From NCBI GenBank assembly GCA_020060215.1, contig JAGVAP010000060.1, positions 24,823 to 88,822 of the forward strand: 64,000 nt of DNA, read 5' to 3'. The position numbers and the translations under genes were made by a program. Under the pieces are notes generated by a model. It was not told where the DNA came from, made no database searches, and worked only from the letters and a program-made list of their open reading frames with translations. The DNA is from Deltaproteobacteria bacterium. Lineage in GTDB: Bacteria; Desulfobacterota; DSM-4660; Desulfatiglandales; HGW-15. Of this stretch, positions 25,463 to 34,200 are shown one piece after another; the stretch's first letter is position 1; every line of letters starts with the position of its first letter.

Positions 25463-26802
25463 TCCAGCTCCCCTTTCGCGAGTGTCACGCGCACCCGGTT
25501 TCCCCGCTCCACACCGGATGCATCGTGCAGGACGTTTCCCTCGGGCAGCTTGCGGGTGATGCTGAAGCCCCTTGCAAGGATGGTGAACGGGCTCACGTCC
25601 TTCAGTTTTCCCGCCCGCCGGGACAGCTCCATCCGAGATCCCTTCAGCCTGCCCGATATCTGAAGGATCATCGACCGCCTGTGGAAATCGATCCTCTGCC
25701 GGGTCATCCCGATCCGCTGCACCGGCGCATTGAGAAAGAGCGGTCGCAGTTCGGCCCGGAGACGGCCCCTCCTCTCTCTGATCACGGCCCGCACAGATCT
25801 CCCCAGCCTCCCGTTCAGATCATCGAGACGCTGCCACAGGTCGGCGACCCGCCTCCTCGGATCGCGCACCCTGCGGGCCACCCCTTCCACCCTTTTCCGC
25901 AGCCCAAGGATGGTCCCGGCCATTCCCGTGTGGAGCCTCTCCCGCATCTCTCGAAGACGGACCTGGAGCATCTCCTTTTCGACCACCAGGAGCTCTGCAG
26001 CCGCCGACGGTGTGGGTGCCCTGAGGTCGGCGACGAGATCCGAGATGGTGACATCGATCTCATGCCCGACGGCCGAGACCACCGGGATGCGTGAGCCATG
26101 GATGGCCAGGGCCACCGACTCCTCGTTGAAGCACCACAGATCTTCGAGGGAACCGCCCCCCCGCGTCAATACAATGACATCCACCCGCAGGAAACGGTTC
26201 ACCCATTCCAGGGCAGAGGCGATCTCGGCCGCCGCCCCTTCACCCTGGACCTTTACGGGAACGATCGTGATCTCCAGGTTGGAGAACCGACGGTGGATCA
26301 CCCGCAGGAAGTCGCGGACGGCCGCGCCGGTCGGAGAAGTGATGACCGCCACCCGCTGGGGGAGGTAGGGAAGAGGTTTCTTGCATGCCGGGTCAAAAAG
26401 ACCCTGGGCCGCGAGCTTCCGCTTGAGCTGTTCAAAGGCGAGCGCCAGGGCGCCTACACCCAGGGGCTCGATGTAATCGAGCACGAGCTGGTACTCCCCG
26501 CGCGGCTCGTAGACCGCAAGCCTGCCCTGGGCAATGATCTTCATGCCGTCTTCGGGGAGAAACCTGAGGCACCGGGCCTGCATGCGAAACATGACCGCCC
26601 TGATCTGGCTCTTTTCGTCCTTCAGGGAGAGGTACAGATGTCCGGAAGTGGGGGCGCGAAAGTTGGAGACCTCCCCCTCCACCCAGATGAATTCGAAATG
26701 GCTCTCCAGGAGCGCCCGGATCTCGTTCGTCAGTCCGGAGACGGTGTATATGCGAGGACTTACCCCGGGGGATTCCTCACTGCAATAATCTGTTTCTTCC
26801 AT
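25387..26802 (-). CDS. xseA: Exodeoxyribonuclease VII large subunit
   Basis: 471 aa. N-terminal OB fold (FIWVEGEVSNFRAPTSGHLY, SLKDEKSQIRAVMF), then the catalytic domain with SPTGAAVRDFL, VLTRGGGSLEDLWCFNEE, PVVSAVGHEIDVTISDLVAD and LRAPTPSAAAELL, then a coiled-coil C-terminus. With XseB it degrades ssDNA from both ends. First gene of the operon. No Shine-Dalgarno is visible, and promoter hexamers sit right at the ATG (see findings). Confidence 0.95.
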   Translation of the reverse strand: MEETDYCSEESPGVSPRIYTVSGLTNEIRALLESHFEFIWVEGEVSNFRAPTSGHLYLSLKDEKSQIRAVMFRMQARCLRFLPEDGMKIIAQGRLAVYEPRGEYQLVLDYIEPLGVGALALAFEQLKRKLAAQGLFDPACKKPLPYLPQRVAVITSPTGAAVRDFLRVIHRRFSNLEITIVPVKVQGEGAAAEIASALEWVNRFLRVDVIVLTRGGGSLEDLWCFNEESVALAIHGSRIPVVSAVGHEIDVTISDLVADLRAPTPSAAAELLVVEKEMLQVRLREMRERLHTGMAGTILGLRKRVEGVARRVRDPRRRVADLWQRLDDLNGRLGRSVRAVIRERRGRLRAELRPLFLNAPVQRIGMTRQRIDFHRRSMILQISGRLKGSRMELSRRAGKLKDVSPFTILARGFSITRKLPEGNVLHDASGVERGNRVRVTLAKGELECVVEKVDPTKSCAERPSNCLRQTE

Positions 26803-26809
26803 TTACGGA

Positions 26810-26838
26810 CTCATAATAAACAAACTCTGTAATGGCAA
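26810..26838 (-). promoter_or_regulatory. Candidate xseA-operon promoter abutting the start codon
   Basis: On the minus strand TTGCCA, 17 nt, TATGAG (or TATTAT shifted 3 nt upstream). The predicted transcription start falls within about 4 nt of ATG 26802, implying a leaderless or nearly leaderless mRNA. Confidence 0.4.
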
Positions 26839-26966
26839 CCCTTTTGTGCGGGTCGGAAACATTGACTCTTTGGTCCAAAATCACTACCGTGACTGAGTGC
26901 CGGGCAACACGATCGGTTGTCTTCTCGCCCCGTTCGGCAGGCCCCGGGGTAAACTCCGGGAGAGAT

Positions 26967-26984
26967 CTTGCGATTGGTCGCAAG
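26967..26984. repeat. Perfect hairpin upstream of the DUF4301 gene
   Basis: CTTGCGA-TTGG-TCGCAAG, a 7-bp stem with a 4-nt loop, followed by AGAG/CTCT around a short T-run. It sits about 80 nt before the DUF4301 start and could be a leader hairpin or weak attenuator. Confidence 0.45.
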
Positions 26985-27063
26985 TAGAGGATTTTTCTCT
27001 CCGTTCGACATGACCGATCGGGCGTTCGAGTGCCGCGATGCTCCGTCTCGGGTGGGACATGGA

Positions 27064-28632
27064 ATGGCGTATTTCAGTGATGAAGACCTGAAGCAAATCC
27101 GCGAGAGGGGAATGACCCCCGACCTGGTCCTCGCACAGGTCGAACAGCTGACCAGGGGTTTCCCCTTTGCGCGGCTGGATCGCCCCTGCACCGTGGGGGA
27201 CGGCATCACCGTCCTGGACGAACCGGAAAGAGACAGGATGAGCCGGATCTATTCAAGGGCGGCCCTTTCCGGCAGGGCCATGAAATTCGTCCCGGCATCC
27301 GGCGCCGCCAGCCGCATGTTCAAGGCTCTCCACTCCGTGCAGGCGCGGTTCGAACCGGGAGATCCGACCGGCGGATCCATCCGCCGGGAACTGGAGCGGG
27401 ATCCGGACGGCAAGGCTGTGCTCACGTTCATCGAAAGGCTCGAAGGCTTCGCCTTTTGCGAGGACCTGAAGAGGATCATGGCCGAAAACGGGCTCGACCT
27501 CTCAGCCGTGGTGGCAGAGGGTCGAGTCGCTCCACTCCTCGAATACGTCCTTGGGCCGAAGGGCCTCGATCTCTCGGACCTCCCGAAAGGGTTGATCCCT
27601 TTCCATCGATACCCCGGCCATTCGAGGACCCCCGTTGAAGAACACCTTGCCGAGGCGGCGCTGTATGTTCGGGATCGCGACGGGAGGGCAAGGCTCCATT
27701 TCACCGTCTCCCCGGAGCACAGGAGACTGGTTGAAGAACATCTCCATAGGATCCGACCGCTCTATGAAACAGGCGGGGTTCGATTCGAGATCACCCTCTC
27801 CGTTCAGGAACCCTCTACCGATACGGTTGCCGTGGATTCGAACAATGCGCCTTTTCGAGATTTCCGCGGCAGGCTGGTCTTTCGCCCCGGGGGCCATGGC
27901 GCACTGCTCGGCAACCTCAATGCCCTCCGGGGGGATATCGTCTTCATCAAGAACATCGACAACGTGGCGCCGGACCGACTCAGGGGGGAGACCGTGCTGT
28001 ACAAGACGGCCCTGGGCGGATTTCTGGTCGATCTTCAGGAGAAGGTCTTCTCCTATGTGAAGAGACTCCGGGCGTTAGAGCCGGACCCGCCCCTTGTGGA
28101 GGAGGTCCTGGATTTCTTGAGGGGCCGTCTCTCCGTGGAGCCGCCCGAATCTCTGAGGCGGGCATCGTCTGAACAGGCAAGAAATTTCCTGGTGGACCGA
28201 CTGAACAGGCCCCTCCGTGTCTGCGGCATGGTCAAGAACGAGGGCGAGCCGGGAGGGGGGCCCTACTGGGTCCGCGGCGGCGACGGCAGCCTCTCCATTC
28301 AGATCGTGGAGTCTTCCCAGGTCCATATGGAGGACCCTGCTCAGCGGGCGGTCTGGCGTTCCGCCACCCATTTCAACCCGGTGGATCTGGTCTGCGGGCT
28401 GAGAGACTATCTCGGGAGACCTTTCGATCTGATGGACTACAGGGATCCGGAGACCGGGTTCGTCTCCAGGAAGTCGAAGGATGGGAGGGAGCTCAAGGCC
28501 CTTGAACTGCCGGGTCTCTGGAACGGCTCCATGGCCTTCTGGAATACGGCCTTTGTGGAGGTTCCACCCTCCACCTTCACTCCCGTGAAGACGGTCCTCG
28601 ATCTCCTTCGCAGGGAACATCAGCCGGAGTGA
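27064..28632 (+). CDS. DUF4301 family protein (nucleotidyltransferase-like)
   Basis: About 522 aa from ATG 27064 (GGGTGGGA upstream). The N-terminus has MAYFSDEDLKQIRERGMTPD and then KFVPASGAASRMFK, which resembles the PAAGxGxRM/K loop of sugar nucleotidyltransferases. Other conserved stretches are LIPFHRYPGHSRTPVEEHLA, TVAVDSNNAPFR, RPGGHGALLGNLNALRGDIV and FIKNIDNVAPD, all typical of DUF4301. The reaction is unknown; a nucleotide-sugar or phosphotransfer role is inference. Transcribed alone, divergent from xseA. Confidence 0.85.
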   Translation: MAYFSDEDLKQIRERGMTPDLVLAQVEQLTRGFPFARLDRPCTVGDGITVLDEPERDRMSRIYSRAALSGRAMKFVPASGAASRMFKALHSVQARFEPGDPTGGSIRRELERDPDGKAVLTFIERLEGFAFCEDLKRIMAENGLDLSAVVAEGRVAPLLEYVLGPKGLDLSDLPKGLIPFHRYPGHSRTPVEEHLAEAALYVRDRDGRARLHFTVSPEHRRLVEEHLHRIRPLYETGGVRFEITLSVQEPSTDTVAVDSNNAPFRDFRGRLVFRPGGHGALLGNLNALRGDIVFIKNIDNVAPDRLRGETVLYKTALGGFLVDLQEKVFSYVKRLRALEPDPPLVEEVLDFLRGRLSVEPPESLRRASSEQARNFLVDRLNRPLRVCGMVKNEGEPGGGPYWVRGGDGSLSIQIVESSQVHMEDPAQRAVWRSATHFNPVDLVCGLRDYLGRPFDLMDYRDPETGFVSRKSKDGRELKALELPGLWNGSMAFWNTAFVEVPPSTFTPVKTVLDLLRREHQPE

Positions 28633-28734
28633 AAGACCGGAGAACCCGGGCCTGGCTGCCGGAATGGCATGGGATTTGCTTACCATTTTCTCCTAAGACC
28701 ACGAACAGAGGAGGCAAGAAGGCAGAAGCCCGAT

Positions 28735-29463
28735 ATGACTACCGCCGGTTTGGACAGGATCTCCGGAAAAAGCAGGACGGCCCTTCTGCAGCAGATCCAG
28801 AAAGACTCGATCACCCTTCAGATGATCCTGACCGGCCGCAACTATGAAAGACTGACGGTTGTGGCGGATCTGAAGGAGGAGGCAGGCCGGTCCTTTGTGC
28901 TCGTGGACTGCCCTGAGGGATTGGCTGAAGAAGTCCCCGACCATGAAGGGGCGAAGGTGAGGATCGAGTTCCTGGGCAAGGACCGCATCCAGTATGCCTT
29001 CGAGTCCAGGGTGACAAGGATCCGGGAAAGGGACCTGTGGCTGGAGATGCCCGAATACGTGGAGAAGGTCCAGAGGAGACAGTTCTTCAGGATAGCCCCT
29101 CCCATCGGAACCAGGATCACCTTTTCGAGGATCGGAAGACCTCAGGAGGCATCTCTGATCAACGTCAGCGAGGGTGGGGCGCTGGTGATGCTGAACGGGT
29201 CGGCCCGGGGACTGTCCGGGCTGATCCTCGGCGAGAGCCTGAGGGATGTCCGTCTGAAGTGTAACGCCGAGAACGTTCGGACCGAGATCACGATCGACAA
29301 GGCGACCGTTCTGCGTCAGCAGGCGGAACACGGAAGCACACGAGCCACCTATGCCCTGAAGTTTCTCGAGATGAGCGCGCGAGACCGGCGCCTTCTCCAG
29401 GAATTCATCTTCATGTGCCAGAGGGAGATCCTAAGGAAGCGCAACGAAATGGGGCGACGATAG
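28735..29463 (+). CDS. PilZ-domain protein with YcgR-like N-domain (c-di-GMP receptor)
   Basis: About 242 aa. The N-terminal half (GLDRISGKSRTALLQQIQKD, VVADLKEEAGRSFVLVDCPE) resembles the PilZN/YcgR fold; the C-terminal half is a PilZ domain with the c-di-GMP motifs RRQFFR (RxxxR) and NVSEGG (N/DxSxxG). It should bind cyclic di-GMP and act on motility or secretion machinery. ATG 28735 is chosen; an upstream in-frame ATG at 28669 adds residues that look untranslated. Confidence 0.85.
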   Translation: MTTAGLDRISGKSRTALLQQIQKDSITLQMILTGRNYERLTVVADLKEEAGRSFVLVDCPEGLAEEVPDHEGAKVRIEFLGKDRIQYAFESRVTRIRERDLWLEMPEYVEKVQRRQFFRIAPPIGTRITFSRIGRPQEASLINVSEGGALVMLNGSARGLSGLILGESLRDVRLKCNAENVRTEITIDKATVLRQQAEHGSTRATYALKFLEMSARDRRLLQEFIFMCQREILRKRNEMGRR

Positions 29464-29486
29464 CCTGGTCGGCGGTCGGGAAGGCG

Positions 29487-29717
29487 TCAGACGTAGAGAT
29501 CGACCCTGGACCCCCGGCGGGCACCGCAAACGGCCCTGCCCCCGGGTCCGTAAGAACGCACCTCGTCCATTCTGTACCCTAGAAATCGCATTCTCCCCCG
29601 GGAGCCGTCATCCTCCCGGAAAGGGACCATACCCTTCTGAGCGAGGGAATGGAGGGGCTGTATCCACGTCTGCACGGGGACCAATGCCCTGGAGTTTTCG
29701 AGGTTGGCGATCTGCAT
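29487..29717 (-). CDS. Possible 76-aa small protein
   Basis: Opens MQIANLENSRALVPVQTWIQ and ends GARRGSRVDLYV. No domain recognised. Support: it fills an otherwise empty gap, its composition is not that of a shadow frame, and a promoter-like TTGCAT-17-TATAAA lies 29-57 nt upstream. Against it: the ribosome site is weak (GGGG, 6 nt before the ATG). The Val-Asp-Leu-Tyr-Val end may be a conserved short motif, which a homologue search could settle. Confidence 0.45.
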   Translation of the reverse strand: MQIANLENSRALVPVQTWIQPLHSLAQKGMVPFREDDGSRGRMRFLGYRMDEVRSYGPGGRAVCGARRGSRVDLYV

Positions 29718-29745
29718 CCGCAGCCCCGGGGGGGAATTTTTCTGT

Positions 29746-29774
29746 TTTATAAACCGTTACTTTCCGGCATGCAA
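29746..29774 (-). promoter_or_regulatory. Candidate promoter of the 76-aa protein
   Basis: TTGCAT (3/6) and TATAAA (5/6) with a 17-nt spacer on the minus strand; predicted start about 22 nt before the ATG at 29717. Confidence 0.4.
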
Positions 29775-29839
29775 TCTTTTTTTGACCCATGAAAGCCGGG
29801 ATATCTGACAAATCCGGCATGTCATCCTGAAAGGCGCAG

Positions 29840-30811
29840 ATGATCCCCCTCCGAGATACATACCGTTCTCGCAATTACCCGATCGTGAACATGCTGATCA
29901 TCGCGACCAACTTCCTCTTCTACTTCATCGAGATGATGCAGGGGGAGATGCTGGAGCGGTTCATCCTCATCTACGGCCTGGTCCCGGCGCGGTACACGGT
30001 GCCGGAAGTGGCGATCCACTTTACCCCCGGCCAGCAGGCCTTCGCCCTGTTCTCATTCATGTTCCTGCACGGCAGTTTCCTGCATCTCCTCGGAAACATG
30101 TGGTCTCTCTATATCTTCGGGGACAACGTAGAGGACAGGCTCGGTCCCCTCCGGTACTTTCTCTTTTACCTCTGCTGCGGATGGGTATCGGGCCTGGCCC
30201 ATCTGGCCACGAACTGGTATTCACAGGTGCCGACGATCGGGGCGAGCGGGGCTATCGCCGGCATCATGGGCGCCTATCTCGTCCTCTTTCCCCATTCCAG
30301 GATCCTCACCCTGATCCCCATTATCATCATCCCCTACTTCGTCGAGATCCCCGCATACTTCTTCCTGGGCATCTGGTTCCTCCTCCAGTTCATGAGTGCG
30401 ATGGCCACGTCCGGAGAGGCGGCAGGGATCGCCTGGTGGGCTCATATCGGCGGGTTCGTTTTCGGGATGCTGCTTCTGAAGGTGGTATCCCTGATACCGG
30501 AAATCGGGATCGACCGTCAGGTGCGCCGGACCACGGCCAGGGAGAGCACTCCACGGCTCCACCTGATCCGGTCCGCCGAATCCGATGGGACCGCCAATCT
30601 CTACGGCCATATCACGATCTCCCCCCGCGAGGCGAGGACGGGGACGAGAAAGCTGGTCAGTCTGCCCCTGGGTCGGCAAGGGAAGCTGATCCGCATCAGC
30701 GTTCCGCCCGGCATCTCCCATGGAACCCTCCTGCGCCTGGCGCATCTCGGAGAGTCGCGAATCCGGGGCGAAAGGGGGGACCTTTTCCTGAGGGTGCTCG
30801 TCGAGGAGTGA
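29840..30811 (+). CDS. Rhomboid intramembrane serine protease with DnaJ-C-like tail
   Basis: 323 aa. Residues about 15-220 form a six- to seven-helix rhomboid domain with the loop residue pattern HGSFLHLLGNMWSLYIFGD, the nucleophile in IGASGAIAGIMG (Ser136) and the general base in WWAHIGGFVFG (His202), so it should be active. After a hydrophilic linker, residues about 254-323 read YGHITISPREARTGTRK, IRISVPPGISHGTLLRL and GERGDLFLRVLVEE, the pattern of the DnaJ C-terminal substrate-binding beta domain (TISLxEAxxGxxK, VxIPPGxxxGxxLRL, GDLYVxVxVE). This fusion is unusual. ATG 29840 has AAAGG upstream. Confidence 0.88.
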   Translation: MIPLRDTYRSRNYPIVNMLIIATNFLFYFIEMMQGEMLERFILIYGLVPARYTVPEVAIHFTPGQQAFALFSFMFLHGSFLHLLGNMWSLYIFGDNVEDRLGPLRYFLFYLCCGWVSGLAHLATNWYSQVPTIGASGAIAGIMGAYLVLFPHSRILTLIPIIIIPYFVEIPAYFFLGIWFLLQFMSAMATSGEAAGIAWWAHIGGFVFGMLLLKVVSLIPEIGIDRQVRRTTARESTPRLHLIRSAESDGTANLYGHITISPREARTGTRKLVSLPLGRQGKLIRISVPPGISHGTLLRLAHLGESRIRGERGDLFLRVLVEE

Positions 30812-30822
30812 TCCGACTTTCC

Positions 30823-30852
30823 TTGACAGCAGAATCCCCCGGGGGATATACC
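30823..30852 (+). promoter_or_regulatory. purM promoter with an internal palindrome
   Basis: TTGACA and TATACC are 18 nt apart. The spacer holds a perfect 14-nt palindrome ATCCCCCGGGGGAT (30834-30847) that touches the -10, a plausible operator. The purM start lies about 45 nt downstream with CGGAG. Confidence 0.5.
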
Positions 30853-30898
30853 TTCCCCATGAGTTCCCGTCTACCGTTAACGAGGTGTCCCGGAGATT

Positions 30899-31948
30899 AT
30901 GAAGAAAAAAGATCGTTACGCCGAGGCCGGCGTTGACATTGATTCAGGAAACCGGTTTGTCAAGCTGATCAGGCCCATCGTGGCCAAGACCTTCAAATCG
31001 GGTGTGAAAACCGATATCGGCGGGTTTGCCGGCATCTGCTCCCTCCCGACCCAGGGATTCAAGAACCCCCTGCTGGTCGCCTCCACCGACGGAGTCGGCA
31101 CAAAGCTCAAGATCGCCTTTATGATGGACAAGCACGATACGGTGGGGATCGATCTTGTGGCCATGAGCGTCAACGATATCCTGGTGCAGGGCGCCACTCC
31201 GCTTTTCATGCTGGACTACCTGGCCATGGGGAAGCTGGACGTGGACAAGGCCGTCCAGATCGTGAAGGGTATCGCCGAAGGGTGCAGGCAGGCCGAATGC
31301 TCGCTCATCGGAGGGGAGACCGCAGAGATGCCGGGGTTCTACGCCGAGGGAGAATATGACCTCGCGGGTTTTGTGGTCGGGGTGGTCGACCGGGACCAAC
31401 TCCTGGAAGGATCGGAGATCGCCGTCGGCAATCAGCTCATCGGGATCGCCTCGACCGGCCTTCACAGCAACGGCTACTCCCTGGTGCGGAAGATCTTTTT
31501 CGAACAGCTGCGTATGGCCATCGATGTCCAGGTGGAGGAATTCGGCAGGACCCTGGGGGAAGAACTTCTCACTCCTACGAGGATTTATCTCGGCACCGTG
31601 AAGAACTTGAGGAGAGATTTGCGGATTACCGGGATGGCCCATATCACCGGTGGCGGAATCGTCGACAATCTGCCGCGGATCCTCCCGAAGCGGTGCAAAG
31701 CCGTCATCGATACATCCAGTTGGACTCCCCAGCCCATCTTCCGTTTCCTCCAGGAGCAGGGGAAGCTCTCACCTCGTGAGATGATGAGGACCTTCAACAA
31801 CGGGATCGGGTTCATCCTGGTCGTCAGCGAGAGCCATGCAGGCGAGGCCCTCTCTCGGCTGAAGGCCATGGGCGAGACGGCCTACCATATCGGAGCGATC
31901 GAGGCGAAGGGCGAAAAGGATGAACCCATACAGTTCACCGGCGGATAG
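30899..31948 (+). CDS. purM: Phosphoribosylformylglycinamidine cyclo-ligase (AIR synthetase)
   Basis: 349 aa, normal PurM length. It makes 5-aminoimidazole ribonucleotide in purine synthesis. Motifs: LLVASTDGVGTKLKIA, VGIDLVAMSVNDILVQGATP (phosphate loop), DYLAMGKLD, LIGGETAEMPGFY, STGLHSNGYSLVRK and AHITGGGIVDNLPRILP. It stands alone, without other pur genes in the window, behind its own promoter. Confidence 0.96.
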   Translation: MKKKDRYAEAGVDIDSGNRFVKLIRPIVAKTFKSGVKTDIGGFAGICSLPTQGFKNPLLVASTDGVGTKLKIAFMMDKHDTVGIDLVAMSVNDILVQGATPLFMLDYLAMGKLDVDKAVQIVKGIAEGCRQAECSLIGGETAEMPGFYAEGEYDLAGFVVGVVDRDQLLEGSEIAVGNQLIGIASTGLHSNGYSLVRKIFFEQLRMAIDVQVEEFGRTLGEELLTPTRIYLGTVKNLRRDLRITGMAHITGGGIVDNLPRILPKRCKAVIDTSSWTPQPIFRFLQEQGKLSPREMMRTFNNGIGFILVVSESHAGEALSRLKAMGETAYHIGAIEAKGEKDEPIQFTGG

Positions 31949-31970
31949 GAGGGACATGGGAACTGCAGAA

Positions 31971-32010
31971 GTCCAATGTCCAATTTCCAATGTCCAATTT
32001 CGAATCTCCA
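31971..32010 (+). repeat. Short tandem GTCCAAT words, copy 1
   Basis: Between purM and tatA the words TCCAATGTCCAATTTCCAAT recur in near-tandem. The same words appear at 36281-36309. They carry no coding sense. Confidence 0.5.
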
Positions 32011-32029
32011 AGGTACAATGGAAGAAAAG

Positions 32030-32094
32030 ATCAGCCACCAAGGCACCAAGACACAGAGAAAACACCTCTTTCTTGGTGTCTTCGTGGCGGGATC
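32030..32094. repeat. Dispersed inverted repeat, copy 3
   Basis: Left arm AGCCACCAAGGCACCAAGACAC and right arm CTTGGTGTCTTCGTGGC (about 32033-32090), bounded by GATC at both ends. Same family as 11333-11396, upstream of tatA. Confidence 0.6.
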
Positions 32095-32131
32095 TGGTTT
32101 CGTTTAGAAGGGTAGCCAAAGGGGAGACAGC

Positions 32132-32410
32132 ATGTTTGGTCTAGGCACACCGGAGTTGGTCGTGATCGGGGTCGTGGTGTTCCTGGTATTCGGGGCCAAG
32201 AGGCTCCCGGATATCGGCAAAGGGCTGGGAGGCGCCATCCGTGAGTTCCGCGGTGTCAAGAAGGACCTGACGGGTAAAGACGATGATCCCGTCGACTCCC
32301 TGAAGGGAAAGGTCAAGGAACACGTGGTGCGCCAGATCCCCGGCGCGAGGCAGGTCATCGACATCAAGGAAAAGGTCGAGAAGGTGGACAAGATCGTCAC
32401 GCGGACATGA
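32132..32410 (+). CDS. tatA: Twin-arginine translocase TatA/TatE-family protein
   Basis: 92 aa. Short periplasmic N-terminus, one transmembrane helix (LVVIGVVVFLVFGAKRL), the hinge PDIGKGLGGAIREFR and a charged amphipathic tail, as in TatA. It forms the pore-like component of the Tat system exporting folded, often cofactor-loaded, proteins. AGGGGAG precedes the ATG. No tatC is in the window. A TatB assignment is possible but the length favours TatA. Confidence 0.9.
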   Translation: MFGLGTPELVVIGVVVFLVFGAKRLPDIGKGLGGAIREFRGVKKDLTGKDDDPVDSLKGKVKEHVVRQIPGARQVIDIKEKVEKVDKIVTRT

Positions 32411-32516
32411 GCCGCGTTTCCTCCCGAGAAGTCCCCCTTTGACATGCAGTGTCGACGCCGTCGAAAATGGCCTTTTTTGCGAGATCCTCAATATTGAAAC
32501 CCTGGGGTCCCCCGGT

Positions 32517-34109
32517 TCAGCTGTACTCCTGTTGCGCGAGCTCCGCGAGCTTCCTCTTCTGCACCTTGCCCGTAGGGGTTCTGGGGTATTCGGACACGAA
32601 CTTCAGGTAGGCGGGCATCTTTTCGGCACTCAACCTGCCCTTCAGAAGTCGATTCACCTCTTTCTCCCCGAGGTTCGCGCCTGGCTTGAGCCTGATCCAG
32701 GCAGCCATTTCCTGTCCTTTCCCGGTCCTGGGAAAGCCGAAGACCTGGACCTCCAGCACGCCGGGGAGGGAGTAGATGACCTCCTCGACCTCCGAGGGGT
32801 GGATCTCGAAGCCGTCCCTCACGATCAAATCCTTGATGCGGCCGGTGATCTTGACATACCCTTCCTCGTCCATCTCGCCGAGGTCCCCCGAGTGAAACCA
32901 CCCTCCCGCGTCTATGGCCTTTGAGGTGGCCCCGGGATTCTTGTGGTAGGACTTCATCAGGAAGCCCTTGACGCATAGCTCCCCCTGACTCCCGCAGGGG
33001 AGATCTTCGCCCGTCACCGGGTCCATGATCTTCACCTCATTGCATTCGAGCGGCTTGCCGATGGTCGTAATCTTCTTCTCCAGGGGGTCTTTGGGGTGGG
33101 TCATGGTAATCCAGGAGGAGGCCTCGGTGATGCCGTACCCGTTCGTGATTCCTGTCACGCCCACCTCCTTCACCAGCCTCTTCATGAACTCCGCCGGAGA
33201 GGCCGCCCCACCCACGATCCCTTTGGTCACGGTCTGCCATCGCTTCTTGTTGAACCTGGGGTGTTCCAGAAGGGCCGTGATCATGCTGGGAGAGCCGTAG
33301 ACGGCCGTGCACTTTTCCCTCGACACGGCCCCCAGGATCTTCTCGGGGTCGAAGGTGGAACAGGGAATGACGAGGGCGGATCCGGTCAGGAGGCCGGTGA
33401 GCCCGATGCAGGTGTTTCCGAACATATGAAAGAGGGGGAAGAAGAGGCAGAGTCTGTCCTTGGGGGTGAGCCCCTGCCGTCGCGCCGAAAAAAGGGACTT
33501 GTTCAGCAGCCCCAGGTGGTCCAGCACCACCCCCTTCGGGGTCCCCGTGGTTCCCGATGTGTACATGATCGCCGCCGGGTCCCCGGGGTCGATCTTCCGC
33601 TCCCTTTCCTGCAGCAGCCGGCTGTCGAGTTCATCGCCCATGGCCCCGATCTCGGACCAGAGAACCGCCTCCGGGTGGGGCTCCATCGACAGGAGGATCA
33701 GGTTCTCCAGGGATGAAAGCCCCTCCTTCACGTCCAGGACGGTCTCCAGCTGCTCATCCTCTTCCGCCCCCCTGGTCATGATCACGGCCTTTGCCTCGGA
33801 CTGACCCAGGACAAAGCATACGTCGTCCGGGCCCGCCGCCGGATCCAGCGGCACGTACACGGCTCCGATCCGAAGAAGCGCCGTCTGGGCGATGATCCAT
33901 TCCGGCACATTGGCCGCCCAAAGGGCTACCCGGTCCCCGGTTTCGATGCCCAGGCTGATCATCCCCCGTGCCGCCTTCTCCACCTCCCACCAAAGGAGGG
34001 AGTAGGTGTAGCGAATCCCGGCGCCGGCGTGGATCAGGGCGTCGTTCTGGGGGCACCGGCGGACGATATCGCCGAGGGCTTGGTGTATGGCCTTTCGAAC
34101 GATGTCCAT
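32517..34109 (-). CDS. AMP-dependent acyl-CoA synthetase/ligase
   Basis: About 530 aa from ATG 34109 (AAAGGAG at perfect spacing; a longer frame to 34202 lacks support). ANL-superfamily enzyme: P-loop A3 IMYTSGTTGTPKGVV, A5 ITNGYGITEASSW, A8 GRIKDLIVRDGFEIHPSEVEE with GWFHSGDLGEMDEEG, and the catalytic lysine motif PTGKVQKRKL at the C-terminus. It activates a carboxylic acid to its CoA thioester; fatty or aromatic acid is likely but not determinable. Divergent from the ABC-F gene. Confidence 0.9.
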   Translation of the reverse strand: MDIVRKAIHQALGDIVRRCPQNDALIHAGAGIRYTYSLLWWEVEKAARGMISLGIETGDRVALWAANVPEWIIAQTALLRIGAVYVPLDPAAGPDDVCFVLGQSEAKAVIMTRGAEEDEQLETVLDVKEGLSSLENLILLSMEPHPEAVLWSEIGAMGDELDSRLLQERERKIDPGDPAAIMYTSGTTGTPKGVVLDHLGLLNKSLFSARRQGLTPKDRLCLFFPLFHMFGNTCIGLTGLLTGSALVIPCSTFDPEKILGAVSREKCTAVYGSPSMITALLEHPRFNKKRWQTVTKGIVGGAASPAEFMKRLVKEVGVTGITNGYGITEASSWITMTHPKDPLEKKITTIGKPLECNEVKIMDPVTGEDLPCGSQGELCVKGFLMKSYHKNPGATSKAIDAGGWFHSGDLGEMDEEGYVKITGRIKDLIVRDGFEIHPSEVEEVIYSLPGVLEVQVFGFPRTGKGQEMAAWIRLKPGANLGEKEVNRLLKGRLSAEKMPAYLKFVSEYPRTPTGKVQKRKLAELAQQEYS

Positions 34110-34200
34110 AAACGGCTCCTTTTCCTTTGAAAAGAGGTCCGGAAATGGGGTAGACTGCTGAGATACGGGTGGGCCGTCGTTCTTCCGACGGTATGCTTCC

